Both the position numbers and the translations under genes were made by a program. A stretch of DNA of 64,000 bases from Hymenobacter sp. 15J16-1T3B (GTDB taxonomy: Bacteria > Bacteroidota > Bacteroidia > Cytophagales > Hymenobacteraceae), in contig NZ_JAJFAV010000003.1 in the NCBI RefSeq assembly GCF_020711235.1, positions 124,001 to 188,000 of the forward strand. The letters are read 5' to 3'. Positions 1-8,061 of this stretch are shown one piece after another; the stretch's first letter is position 1; each line of letters starts with the position of its first letter. The notes under the pieces were generated by a model. The model was not told the origin of the DNA. It worked only from the letters and a program-made list of their open reading frames with translations, and searched no databases.

Positions 1-118
1 GGCCCGGCGCGAAGGGGTTGCAGGCGGCCAGCACCACGGCGGCCCCCAGCGGCGCCCAGCGCCCCAGGCGGCGGCGCACCGGGCGGACGGAAATGCGAAG
101 CAGGGGCAAACGGTTCAT
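1..118 (-). CDS. Lipoprotein, N-terminus only (runs off window start)
   Basis: Only the first 39 codons are inside the window. They read as a lipoprotein signal: an arginine-rich n-region (MNRLPLLRISVRPVRRR), a hydrophobic stretch, and a lipobox LAAC followed by NPFAPG. The start is the ATG at 118. It lies 128 bases downstream of another lipoprotein gene on the same strand, so the two may be co-transcribed. The mature protein is not visible, so no function can be given. It was found by reading the reverse strand and is too short for an ORF cut-off. Confidence 0.6.
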   Translation of the reverse strand, partial: MNRLPLLRISVRPVRRRLGRWAPLGAAVVLAACNPFAPG

Positions 119-246
119 CGACTGAGGCCTACGGTTGGGTGCAAGCTACGGTCTGGCCCGCTGCGGTGCAATAGCCCAGCCCTATATTCTGCCGCGCTGC
201 CCCAGCGCCCGCAGCCCGCTGACGCCGGGCATGCGGTAGCGCCCGC

Positions 247-828
247 TCAGTTGCGGATGAAATATTTCTTGGCCTCCGTCCACACCGGCTGGCTGCCGGT
301 GGCCAGGTCGCGCCAGGCCGAAATCTGCCATTCGTTGTTGCGCCGGCGCAGCAGCAGGCGAATGTTGCCCGTCATGGTGCGGTAGTGGAAGGCCGTGTCG
401 CTCTGGCTGAGGGTGAGCAGGTACTGGGCCGACACCTCCGCCGAATCGGGCCCGTAAATCTGGTCGCGGCGGGCCGAGAGCAGCAGTTGGTTTTGGGCCG
501 TGGCGGGCGTGCGCTGCCGCAGGCGGTTGAAATAATCCAGCTCCTCGCGCAGGCCCCAGTTGGCAAACAAGGCGGCGCTGGTGGAGCCCGCCGCCGCCGG
601 ATCGGGGTAGAAGCGGTAGCCCCGGGGCACAAAGCACCGCTCGTAGTTGGCCGCGTTCAGGCGCTGCACCGCCGTGCCGAAATTGGTGAGCAGCAAGTCG
701 ATGCTGGTCGGTGACACCCATTCGCTGGCGGCGTTGGCCGGTTCGGGCGCGCGCAGATCAAAGCAGGCCGGCAGCGCGGCGAGCAGCAGGCAGGCGGCGG
801 GCAAGAGCAGGCGGCGGGGGCGTGGCAT
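247..828 (-). CDS. Lipoprotein of unknown function
   Basis: A 193-residue protein with a lipoprotein signal peptide (MPRPRRLLLPAAC...) and lipobox LPAC near residue 21, so it is probably anchored in the outer membrane or periplasmic face. The mature part looks like a small NTF2/SnoaL-type alpha+beta fold: an N-terminal helix, then alternating strands ending with QISAWRD and W-T-E-A-K-K-Y-F. That fold guess is weak and I do not recognise the family. I chose the ATG at 828 because the upstream in-frame start at 846 adds six residues in front of a clean signal peptide. A box reading TACCTTAC on this strand (836-843), close to the -7 consensus, sits just upstream. Confidence 0.7.
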   Translation of the reverse strand: MPRPRRLLLPAACLLLAALPACFDLRAPEPANAASEWVSPTSIDLLLTNFGTAVQRLNAANYERCFVPRGYRFYPDPAAAGSTSAALFANWGLREELDYFNRLRQRTPATAQNQLLLSARRDQIYGPDSAEVSAQYLLTLSQSDTAFHYRTMTGNIRLLLRRRNNEWQISAWRDLATGSQPVWTEAKKYFIRN

Positions 829-916
829 AGAGGGGGTAAGGTACACAATCGGCGGGGGCGGCGCCAGGGCTTCGCGGCGGCGGCCGGCAACCTAAGCCGC
901 CAACGGCCCGAATAGC

Positions 917-924
917 TACCTTTG
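917..924 (+). promoter_or_regulatory. Bacteroidota -7 box TACCTTTG
   Basis: Exact match to TAnnTTTG, 32 bases before the ATG at 957. No convincing -33 element is visible. Confidence 0.55.
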
Positions 925-956
925 CCGCCTTCCCATTCTGCCCCTGCCGCCGCTGC

Positions 957-3680
957 ATGTCGAACCGCTTACTGGTCCTGCTTTCGGGTTTGCTGCTGCT
1001 CACGGCGCTGGCGTCGTACGTGTACTACCGCCGGGTGGTGGCCCGCACGCCCGTCGACCCCTGGGCGCTGGTGCCGGAAGACGCGGCCCTGGTGGTGGCC
1101 ACGCGCGACCACCCCACGCTGGTGCGCCGCCTCAAGGAAACCCAGTTGTGGGACAACCTGGCCACGTTGCGCTACTTTCAGCAGGTGGAGGAGCAGGTGG
1201 TGCTGGCCGACAGCCTGGGCAACGCCAAAGGGTCAGTGCTCGACTTTCTGGGGCGCAAAATGGTGCTGACCTCACTGCACGTAACCAACCCGCGCAGCTT
1301 CGATCTGCTGTTTCAGGTGCCGGTAGGGTCGGTGCGGGAACACCGCCAGATTCGCACCCTGGTGGAAGCCCTGGCCCGCGACGCCCGCTACCAGGTCAGC
1401 CCCCGCGACTACCACGGCGCCCAGCTCATCACCGTCACGCAGCGCCGCAACGGCCTGGGGTTGACGTATATGAACTACCGCAACATGCTCGTCATCAGCG
1501 CAAACCCCGCGCTGGTGGAAGCCGTGGTGCGGCGCACGGAGTACCCCGACCAACCCTCGGTGGCCGCAGAATTCGGCGCCACCGACTACCTGCAGCTCAA
1601 GGACGTGGATGCGGCCCTGCTCATCAACCACCGCCAGCTGCCGCCCTTTCTGAGCGTGTTTTTTCGGCCCGAGCTGCGGCCCGATTTTGAATATCTGGCC
1701 AGCATCGGCAGCAAAAGCCTGCTGCAAATGAAGCTGACCAGCAACCGCGTGCTCTTCAACGGCTTCACCAACGCCGAACCCGCCGCCGGCTCCCTGCACC
1801 AGCGCCTGCGCGGGCACTCTGCCGGCCGCCTGCGCATGGCCGAGGTGCTCAGCACCCGCACCGCCGCCCTGGTGCACCTGCACGCCGCCCCCGCGGCCCT
1901 GCGCCCCGCGGCGGCCGCCGATACGCTGGTGCGGCCGCTGGTTGACAGCCTCGCCGCTACCCTCGACGACGAAGCGGCCCTGTGCTACCTGGCCACCGGC
2001 TCCCCGCGGGCGCTGCCCGGCCGCTTGGCGCTGGTGCGCACCCGCTCGGCGGCGCGCACGGCCCAGTGGCTGGGGCTGCTGCGCCGCCGCACGGGCACCA
2101 GCCCGAGCTTTGAGCGCTTCGGCCCGTACCAGCTCTACCAAAACGGGGTGCCTCGGCTGGCCGAGCGCCTGCTCGGGCCCTTGTTTGCCCCCGTGGCCAC
2201 TGCCCCGGTTGGGGCTTCCGCCCTGGTGGGCGACTACCTCGTGCTGGCTGACGACGCGGCCGCCCTGCGCACCTACCTCACCGACGTGGCCGCTGGCCAA
2301 ACCTGGACGCGCACGCCCTCGCAGATGGCCTTGCTGGAGGAAACCACCCCCGTGGCCCAGCTCAGCGTGGTGCTCGACACGCGCAACAGCTGGAACCTGC
2401 TGCTGCGGGCCCTGGTGGAAGAGCGCCGCGCCGGCTTGCTGCGCAACGAGGCGCTGTTTCAACGCTTTCCGCAGGTGGCCCTGCAATACGCCCCGACCGA
2501 CGGCGGACAGTACTACACCCAGTTGGTGCTGCGCCACCCGCCGGTAGGCCCCGCCGTGGCCGGCCCCCAAACGGCGGGCGGCGTGGGCAGCACGCTGAAC
2601 TTTCAGGCCGGCTTGGCCGCCATCGGGCCGGTGCTGCTGCCGGCCGCCGCGGGCCGCACCGCGCCGGTGCTGGTGCAGGACCGCCGCGGCGCGGTGCACT
2701 ACATCACCCCCGACAACACCGTGGGCTGGTCCGACTCGCTCGGCGGCCCGCTGGTGACGCCGCCCGCCCTGCTGCCCGGGGCCTTTGGCCGGCGGCCGGG
2801 CATTCTGCTGCTGACGGCCAACCGCATTCAGCTGCTGAACGAGCGGGGCCGCCCGGCGCGCAACTTCCCCCTGAACCTGCCCGACACCGTGCAGGCCGTT
2901 TCGCTGAGCAGCGCCCCGCCGGCCGAAGGGCAGCCCGCCCGCCTGCTGGTGGCCGACCGCTACGCCAACCTCTTCTTCTTCGACGCCCGCGGCAACGCCC
3001 CGGCCGGCTGGCAGCCCAAGCGTCTGGACTTCGCCCTGGCGTCGCCGCCGCAGCTGCTGCGCGTAGGCGGCCGCGACGTGGTGGTGTGCCTGCTCGAAAA
3101 CGGCTACATCTTCGCCTACGACGCCCTCGGCAACGCCCTGCCGGGCTTCCCCATCAGCCTGGGCGCCCGCCTACGTACCGGCGCCTTCGTAGAGGCCGGC
3201 CCCACGCTGCGGCGCACCCGCCTCACGGTGGTCAACCAGCACGGCGAGCTGCTCACCTTCACGCTCAGCGGCGACGTGGGCCCGCGCCGGCGCCTGGCCA
3301 CCTGGAGCCGCAGCACCACCTTCCGCCTGGTGGCCGATGACGCCGGCCGCGGCTACGTGGTCACGCGCGACGACGGGCAGGGCCACCTCACCGTGCTCGA
3401 CGCCACGGGCCGCCCCCTGGTGGAGCAGCGTTTCCTGACCTCGGCCGAAAAGCCCGCCCAGCTCTTCGACTTCGGCAACGGCCGCCGCGTGCTGGTTGTC
3501 ACCGAAACCGGCCCGGGCAAGGCCTACCTCTACGACGCCCGCGGCCGCCTCATCGGCGGGCAGCCCTTCGACAGCTCGGCGCCCACCGTGGGCTTGAGCT
3601 ACGACGCCACCGCCGGCACGTACCAGCTGTTCCGGGTGGTGGGCACCGAGCTGCGCCGGCTCACCCTCAACATGAACTGA
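957..3680 (+). CDS. Large membrane-anchored periplasmic protein, DUF3352-like N-terminus and propeller-like C-terminus
   Basis: A 907-residue protein. Residues 5-25 are one hydrophobic segment (VLLSGLLLLTALASYVYY) with no cleavage site or lipobox, so it is probably an inner-membrane anchor with the rest in the periplasm. Residues 35-540 resemble DUF3352-type proteins of Bacteroidota, with PEDAALVVATRDHP early on and a helix pattern around L-W-D-N-L. Residues 560-905 contain repeated blocks of the type L-L-V-A-D-R-Y-A-N-L-F-F-F-D-A-R-G and F-A-Y-D-A-L-G-N-A-L-P-G-F-P, typical of beta-propeller or PQQ/YVTN-like blades. NadR follows after 30 bases, so the two may be co-transcribed, but no functional link is known. 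Family assignment is tentative and the role is unknown. Confidence 0.75.
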   Translation: MSNRLLVLLSGLLLLTALASYVYYRRVVARTPVDPWALVPEDAALVVATRDHPTLVRRLKETQLWDNLATLRYFQQVEEQVVLADSLGNAKGSVLDFLGRKMVLTSLHVTNPRSFDLLFQVPVGSVREHRQIRTLVEALARDARYQVSPRDYHGAQLITVTQRRNGLGLTYMNYRNMLVISANPALVEAVVRRTEYPDQPSVAAEFGATDYLQLKDVDAALLINHRQLPPFLSVFFRPELRPDFEYLASIGSKSLLQMKLTSNRVLFNGFTNAEPAAGSLHQRLRGHSAGRLRMAEVLSTRTAALVHLHAAPAALRPAAAADTLVRPLVDSLAATLDDEAALCYLATGSPRALPGRLALVRTRSAARTAQWLGLLRRRTGTSPSFERFGPYQLYQNGVPRLAERLLGPLFAPVATAPVGASALVGDYLVLADDAAALRTYLTDVAAGQTWTRTPSQMALLEETTPVAQLSVVLDTRNSWNLLLRALVEERRAGLLRNEALFQRFPQVALQYAPTDGGQYYTQLVLRHPPVGPAVAGPQTAGGVGSTLNFQAGLAAIGPVLLPAAAGRTAPVLVQDRRGAVHYITPDNTVGWSDSLGGPLVTPPALLPGAFGRRPGILLLTANRIQLLNERGRPARNFPLNLPDTVQAVSLSSAPPAEGQPARLLVADRYANLFFFDARGNAPAGWQPKRLDFALASPPQLLRVGGRDVVVCLLENGYIFAYDALGNALPGFPISLGARLRTGAFVEAGPTLRRTRLTVVNQHGELLTFTLSGDVGPRRRLATWSRSTTFRLVADDAGRGYVVTRDDGQGHLTVLDATGRPLVEQRFLTSAEKPAQLFDFGNGRRVLVVTETGPGKAYLYDARGRLIGGQPFDSSAPTVGLSYDATAGTYQLFRVVGTELRRLTLNMN

Positions 3681-3710
3681 CGCCCCGCCGCTACGACTAC
3701 TGACAAGGGC

Positions 3711-4757
3711 ATGGACACAAACCCGCCTTCGGGGCGAACCGGCCTGGTGGTGGGCAAATTCGCGCCGCTGCACCGCGGCCACCAACTGCTCATCGAAACG
3801 GCAGCCCGGCAGGTCGACGAGTTGCACGTGTGGGTGTACTCCGAGCCCGACCCCATCCGCATGCCCGCCCCGGTGCGCGCGGGCTGGCTGCGCCAGATCT
3901 ACGGAACCGACCTCGGCGGCTGCCGCTTGCAGGTGCGTGCCCTCACCCAAGCCGAGCATCCGCAGCTGCCGCCCAACGCCGCGCCGGACCTGGTGCACCG
4001 CGAGTTCGTGCGTCAATTGTTGCTTGAGCTGGGGTTGTGTATCGACGTAATTTTCAGTAGTGAAGCCTATGGCGCCGGCTTTGCCGCTCACCTGGGCACC
4101 GAGCACGTGTTGGTCGACCAGCCGCGGCAGCAGCGGCCGGTGTCGGGCACGCAGCTGCGGGCCGACGTGTACGGGCAATCGGAGTGGCTGCACCCGGTGG
4201 TGCAGGCCTATTTTCGCTCGGCCGACTACCTGCAGCGCGTGGCCCTGCTCGGGGCCGAAAGCACCGGCAAGTCCACCCTGACGGCGGCCTTGGGCCGGCA
4301 TTTCGGCACGGCCTGGGTGGCCGAGTACGGCCGCACGCTCTGGGAAGCGCAGGGCGGGCACCTGGCTTTCGACGACCTGCTGCGCATTGCCGAGCGGCAC
4401 CGCGCCCTCGAAGACGAGGCGCTGCCGCAGGCCCGGCACTGGCTACTCAGCGACACCAACGCGGTGACGACGCTCTGGTACAGTTACGCCTATTTCGGTC
4501 GGGCCACAGAAGCGCTGCACGCCTTGGCCGCCGAGTGCCGCTCGCGCTACGCCCACACCTTCGTCTGTGCCCCCGACTTCCCTTTCGAGCAGGACGGCAC
4601 CCGCGCCCCGGCCGCGCAGCAACTGCTGCAGCAGCACACCCAACTCATGCTGCTGGACGTGCTCGGCATTCCGTATCAGCTGCTCACGGGTTCGGTAGCG
4701 GACCGCGTAGCGCAGGTGGCAGCGGCGCTGAGGGAGCCGCTGCAGGTGCAATTGTGA
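3711..4757 (+). CDS. nadR: NadR-like bifunctional NMN adenylyltransferase / ribosylnicotinamide kinase
   Basis: A 348-residue cytoplasmic enzyme of NAD salvage. The N-terminal nucleotidyltransferase domain (about 8-165) has the start GLVVGKFAPLHRGH with the HxGH-type motif, and V-S-G-T-Q-L-R for the phosphate-binding segment. The C-terminal kinase domain (about 175-340) begins with the P-loop GAESTGKST and contains V-A-E-Y-G-R-T and L-L-S-D-T-N, as in NadR-family kinases. The N-terminal DNA-binding repressor domain of enterobacterial NadR is absent, so this is the purely enzymatic form. It starts at ATG 3711, 30 bases after the preceding gene. Confidence 0.9.
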   Translation: MDTNPPSGRTGLVVGKFAPLHRGHQLLIETAARQVDELHVWVYSEPDPIRMPAPVRAGWLRQIYGTDLGGCRLQVRALTQAEHPQLPPNAAPDLVHREFVRQLLLELGLCIDVIFSSEAYGAGFAAHLGTEHVLVDQPRQQRPVSGTQLRADVYGQSEWLHPVVQAYFRSADYLQRVALLGAESTGKSTLTAALGRHFGTAWVAEYGRTLWEAQGGHLAFDDLLRIAERHRALEDEALPQARHWLLSDTNAVTTLWYSYAYFGRATEALHALAAECRSRYAHTFVCAPDFPFEQDGTRAPAAQQLLQQHTQLMLLDVLGIPYQLLTGSVADRVAQVAAALREPLQVQL

Positions 4758-4803
4758 ACGGGTGGATGAGTTGTTATTAATCTGATAAAAAGCTAATTAT
4801 CGG

Positions 4804-6024
4804 CTAGTTACTAAACCAGCCCTTGCGGTAAAAGTACACCAGCATGCCGATGGCAATGACGCCCATAAACGCCAGCACGGTGGGGTAGCCGACGGGGTTG
4901 TAGAGCTCCGGCATGTTCAGGTGATTGACGCCGCCGCGCGGGTTTTCGCGCGAGAAGTTCATGCCGTAGACGCCGGCAATAAAGCTGAGCGGGATGAACA
5001 CCGCGCTGATCATGGTCAGCACTTTCATCACCTCGTTCATGCGGTTGCTCTGGTTCGACATGTACAGGTCGATGAGGCTCGACACCGATTCGCGGTAGCT
5101 TTCCGAGAGGTCCATGGCCTGCACGGCGTGGTCGTAGCAGTCGCGGAAAAACACCTTCATTTCCTCGGGCACCACCTCGTCGTGCATGCGCAGCAGTTCC
5201 ATGATCTTGTCGCGCTCGGGGTACACCAAGCGGCGGAAGCGCACGATGTCCTTCTTGATTTGCAGGATGCGCGCCAGCAGGCGCTTGGAGGCCCGGTCGC
5301 GGATAATGATGTTTTCCAGCTCCTCGATGTAGTCGCCGATGGCGGCCATGGTGGGGTAGTAGTGGTCGAGCACCACGTCGGTGAGGGCGTAGGCCAGGTA
5401 CAGCGGCGGGCGCTGCTTGATCTGGCTGAAGCCCGAGCGGATGCGCTGCCGCACCGAGTCGAGGCAGTCCTCGTAGTCGTCCTGGAAGGAGAGGACGTAG
5501 TTGGGGCCGGTGAAGAGGCTGAGCTGGTCGTCGTCGATTTCGAGCCGCTCGGTAAACTCGGTCATGCGCGAGACGAGGAACAGGCGGTTGTCGCCGAACA
5601 CCTCCACCTTGGCCCGCTGGTAGTCGTTGAGCACGTCCTCCATCTGCAGCGGGTGCAGCTCAAAATCCTCCATGATGCGCTGCATCAGGGCCACGTCGCC
5701 GTAGCCGCGCACGTCGATCCAGTGGCGGCGTTCGGGGTGGCCGCGGAAGCGCTGCATGAGCTCGTCGTAATGGTCGCACTCGCACTCTTCGTAGCCTTGC
5801 GTGTCGTAGCTGAACAGAAACAGCCGCGGCGGCAACGAGCCGGGGCGGGGGCTGAGCGTGCCGGGCCGAGCGCCTACGCCCTGCAGGCGGGCCTGGCGGG
5901 TGGCGTCGCGGTCGGATACGCTGGCCGACTCGGCGGCATCGGCGGCGTCCAGCGGGGGGGAGGATAGCTCTGGGGCAGAAGCGGCCGCGGCAAAGGGGCG
6001 CGCCTCCGGGGCAAGGTCGGACAT
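4804..6024 (-). CDS. corA: CorA-family magnesium/cobalt transporter
   Basis: A 406-residue channel subunit for divalent cations in the inner membrane. The large N-terminal cytoplasmic domain ends in long helices (about residues 230-330). Two transmembrane helices follow at the C-terminus, with the hallmark motif YGMNF (in GVYGMNFSRENP) between them, and the protein ends in the usual basic tail (FYRKGWF). The first 60 residues are an alanine/serine/proline-rich extension beyond the usual CorA core. I use ATG 6024; a TTG two codons upstream at 6030 is also open. Neighbouring genes are convergent (nadR) and divergent (FemAB-like). Confidence 0.93.
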   Translation of the reverse strand: MSDLAPEARPFAAAASAPELSSPPLDAADAAESASVSDRDATRQARLQGVGARPGTLSPRPGSLPPRLFLFSYDTQGYEECECDHYDELMQRFRGHPERRHWIDVRGYGDVALMQRIMEDFELHPLQMEDVLNDYQRAKVEVFGDNRLFLVSRMTEFTERLEIDDDQLSLFTGPNYVLSFQDDYEDCLDSVRQRIRSGFSQIKQRPPLYLAYALTDVVLDHYYPTMAAIGDYIEELENIIIRDRASKRLLARILQIKKDIVRFRRLVYPERDKIMELLRMHDEVVPEEMKVFFRDCYDHAVQAMDLSESYRESVSSLIDLYMSNQSNRMNEVMKVLTMISAVFIPLSFIAGVYGMNFSRENPRGGVNHLNMPELYNPVGYPTVLAFMGVIAIGMLVYFYRKGWFSN

Positions 6025-6158
6025 GAACAAAAGCGGGGAAAGCGGCCACGGGGCGGCCGGACCGTAATGCTACGCAAGCGCGCCCTAAAATGTGCTACCG
6101 GTGCAAGACCTGACGCGCCCGTAGCCGCGCTTGCGAATCGGGACAGCCGATTTTCACG

Positions 6159-6166
6159 TACTTTCG
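6159..6166 (+). promoter_or_regulatory. -7-like box TACTTTCG abutting a start codon
   Basis: One mismatch to TAnnTTTG. It ends four bases before the TTG at 6171, the same spacing seen for lysC and rsgA in this window. Confidence 0.4.
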
Positions 6167-6170
6167 GCGC

Positions 6171-7202
6171 TTGCTTGCTTTGTCCGTGCCCGGTTTTCCG
6201 CCTCCCGTTACCACTTCCGTTGCCGCTGCTGCGCCGCTCGAGCTGCCGGCTGGTCACGGGCGTTACCGGCTGCGCTGGCTCTCGGAAGCCGCCGCGCCTC
6301 CGCTTCCCCTGGCCGCCGAGCTTTACCTCTACCAGCAGCCGGCCCAGCTAAACGCCGCCGCACCGCCCCTGGCCGTGGCCCTGCTCGAAGACCTGGCGGC
6401 CGGCCAAACGGTGGGCTGGTGGCCGGTGTTCCGGCAGCCCGACGGCCGCGCCGGCAGCCCCGCCGCGGCCCCGTTCAGCTACCCGCAACTGCTGACTGCC
6501 GACGTGCCGACGCCCGTGCTCGACGAGTGGCTGCGCACCGCGCACGAGCAGCTCGCCGCGCACGGCTGCCGAAGCTGGCAGCTGCGCCTGCCTCCCTTCG
6601 CCTACGAGCCGGCCCGCAGCGGCGCGCTGGTGGCTGCCCTGCAGCGCCTGGGCTACCAGGTCGAATTGGCCGAAATCGATACGTACCTGCCGCTCAGCCA
6701 GCCCTACGAAGCCCGCCTGCACCCCTCGGAGCGGCGGCGGCTGCACAAGTGCCAGCGCCACGGCTTCCGCTTCGAGCAGGAGCCGCCCTTGCTGCTGCCG
6801 CTGGCCTACGAGTTTTTGCGCCGTTGCCGCGAGGAAAAGGGCCAGGCGCTGTCGCTGACCGAAGCCCAACTCGCCGCCTTGTTTCGCGACTTTCCACGCG
6901 ACTACCTGCTGTTTTCGGTGCGCGACGCGGCCGGCGACTGGGCCGCCCTGACCGTGGCGGTGCTGGCCGGGCGCGGGGTACTCTACAATTTTTACCCCGC
7001 CAGCCCGTTGCGGTACAACGCGTTCAGCCCGGTGGTGCTGCTCAACGCCGGCTTGCACGCCTTCGGGCAGGCCAGCGGGTTGCGCCTGCTCGATTTGGGC
7101 ACCTCCACGCTGCCCGAGGGCCTGAACGAGTCGCTGCTGCACTTCAAGCGCCACCTGGGCGGCGTGCCCAGCCTCAAGCTCACGCTCACGCGCCCGCAGT
7201 AA
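6171..7202 (+). CDS. FemAB/GNAT-like N-acyltransferase
   Basis: A cytoplasmic protein of about 343 residues with a C-terminal GNAT/FemAB-type acyltransferase half: YEARLHPSERRRLHKCQRHG (about 180-200), then R-R-C-R-E-E-K-G and a final L-D-L-G-T-S with H-F-K-R-H-L-G-G, a pattern seen in FemAB/BioF2-like enzymes that acylate cell-wall or polysaccharide amines. The substrate is unknown. No ATG lies near the start; TTG 6171, TTG 6180 and GTG 6186 are possible. I chose 6171 because a TACTTTCG box sits four bases upstream. Nearby polysaccharide genes (8-14 kb) suggest an envelope role, which is inference. Confidence 0.72.
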   Translation: MLALSVPGFPPPVTTSVAAAAPLELPAGHGRYRLRWLSEAAAPPLPLAAELYLYQQPAQLNAAAPPLAVALLEDLAAGQTVGWWPVFRQPDGRAGSPAAAPFSYPQLLTADVPTPVLDEWLRTAHEQLAAHGCRSWQLRLPPFAYEPARSGALVAALQRLGYQVELAEIDTYLPLSQPYEARLHPSERRRLHKCQRHGFRFEQEPPLLLPLAYEFLRRCREEKGQALSLTEAQLAALFRDFPRDYLLFSVRDAAGDWAALTVAVLAGRGVLYNFYPASPLRYNAFSPVVLLNAGLHAFGQASGLRLLDLGTSTLPEGLNESLLHFKRHLGGVPSLKLTLTRPQ

Positions 7203-7262
7203 GCCGGCGGCGTGGGGCGACTTGGGTTGTTTTATAGCTTTCTATTATTCACCCGCTTTGCT

Positions 7263-8018
7263 ATGCGCCAACCGCTGTTCTTGCTCCTACTGGGTCTTGC
7301 GGGCCTGCCGTTCACCGCCGTGGCCCAACGTCCATGGCACCTGGGCTTGGCGGGAGGCGCTGCCAGCGGCGGCTTCACCAACCTACCCGAACTCACCTTT
7401 AGCCCCGTCAACGGCGCTGCCGGGCCGGGTCAGTCGTACGGCCTCGGGGCCGACGGCTCGTCCATGTACCACCTCGGGCTGCAGCTCAGCGGTGAGTTGA
7501 CCGACCGCCTCACCCTGGAAATGGAGCCGCGCTACTGGCGCCTGCGCTACGACTTTCACCTGACGCTGGGCCAGGCCCCCTACCAAGGCACGGTGTACAG
7601 CCGGGTGCTGGGCGGCGCGGCGCAACTGCCGGTGGGCCTGCGCTGGCGCCTGGGGCGGGCGGCGGGCGTGCAGCCCCACCTGTTGGCGCGGGCGGTACCC
7701 GGCCTGGCCCAAACGGCGGCCGAGCCCGCCTGGCGCACCAACTACGACAGCACGCCGTCGTTGCTGGGCATCGGCTTCAGCAGCGTGGGCCTGCACTGGC
7801 AGCTGGGGCTGGAGGGCGGCGTCGGCGTGCTGGTGCGGCAGCGCGTGGGGCTGAACCTGCTCTACCACCACGGCTTTCGGCCGACGCGCCTGGTGCGACC
7901 TTCGGCCTTGCTGCTCTACCAAGACCCGGCCGGCGGCCAGTACCTCTACACCGCCAACGGCCTGCTGACCGGGCGGCTGAATGCGCTCAGCCTGCAGGCC
8001 GTGGCGTATTTCAACTAA
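7263..8018 (+). CDS. Outer-membrane beta-barrel protein
   Basis: A 251-residue exported protein. It has a signal peptide (MRQPLFLLLLGLAGLPFTAVAQ, cleavage after A-V-A-Q) followed by alternating amphipathic strands rich in Gly, Tyr and Leu, ending in the aromatic C-terminus LQAVAYFN. This resembles the PorT/OMP_b-brl class of small Bacteroidota barrels. The upstream in-frame start at 7212 would put 17 residues before the signal peptide, so ATG 7263 is preferred. The ligand or role cannot be told from sequence. Confidence 0.8.
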   Translation: MRQPLFLLLLGLAGLPFTAVAQRPWHLGLAGGAASGGFTNLPELTFSPVNGAAGPGQSYGLGADGSSMYHLGLQLSGELTDRLTLEMEPRYWRLRYDFHLTLGQAPYQGTVYSRVLGGAAQLPVGLRWRLGRAAGVQPHLLARAVPGLAQTAAEPAWRTNYDSTPSLLGIGFSSVGLHWQLGLEGGVGVLVRQRVGLNLLYHHGFRPTRLVRPSALLLYQDPAGGQYLYTANGLLTGRLNALSLQAVAYFN

Positions 8019-8036
8019 GCCCCGGCCGCCGGCGCG

Positions 8037-8044
8037 TACCTTCG
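8037..8044 (+). promoter_or_regulatory. -7-like box TACCTTCG
   Basis: One mismatch to TAnnTTTG, 17 bases before ATG 8062. It supports a start there, after the end of the preceding gene at 8018. Confidence 0.4.
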
Positions 8045-8061
8045 CGGCCGACGCCCCGCCC

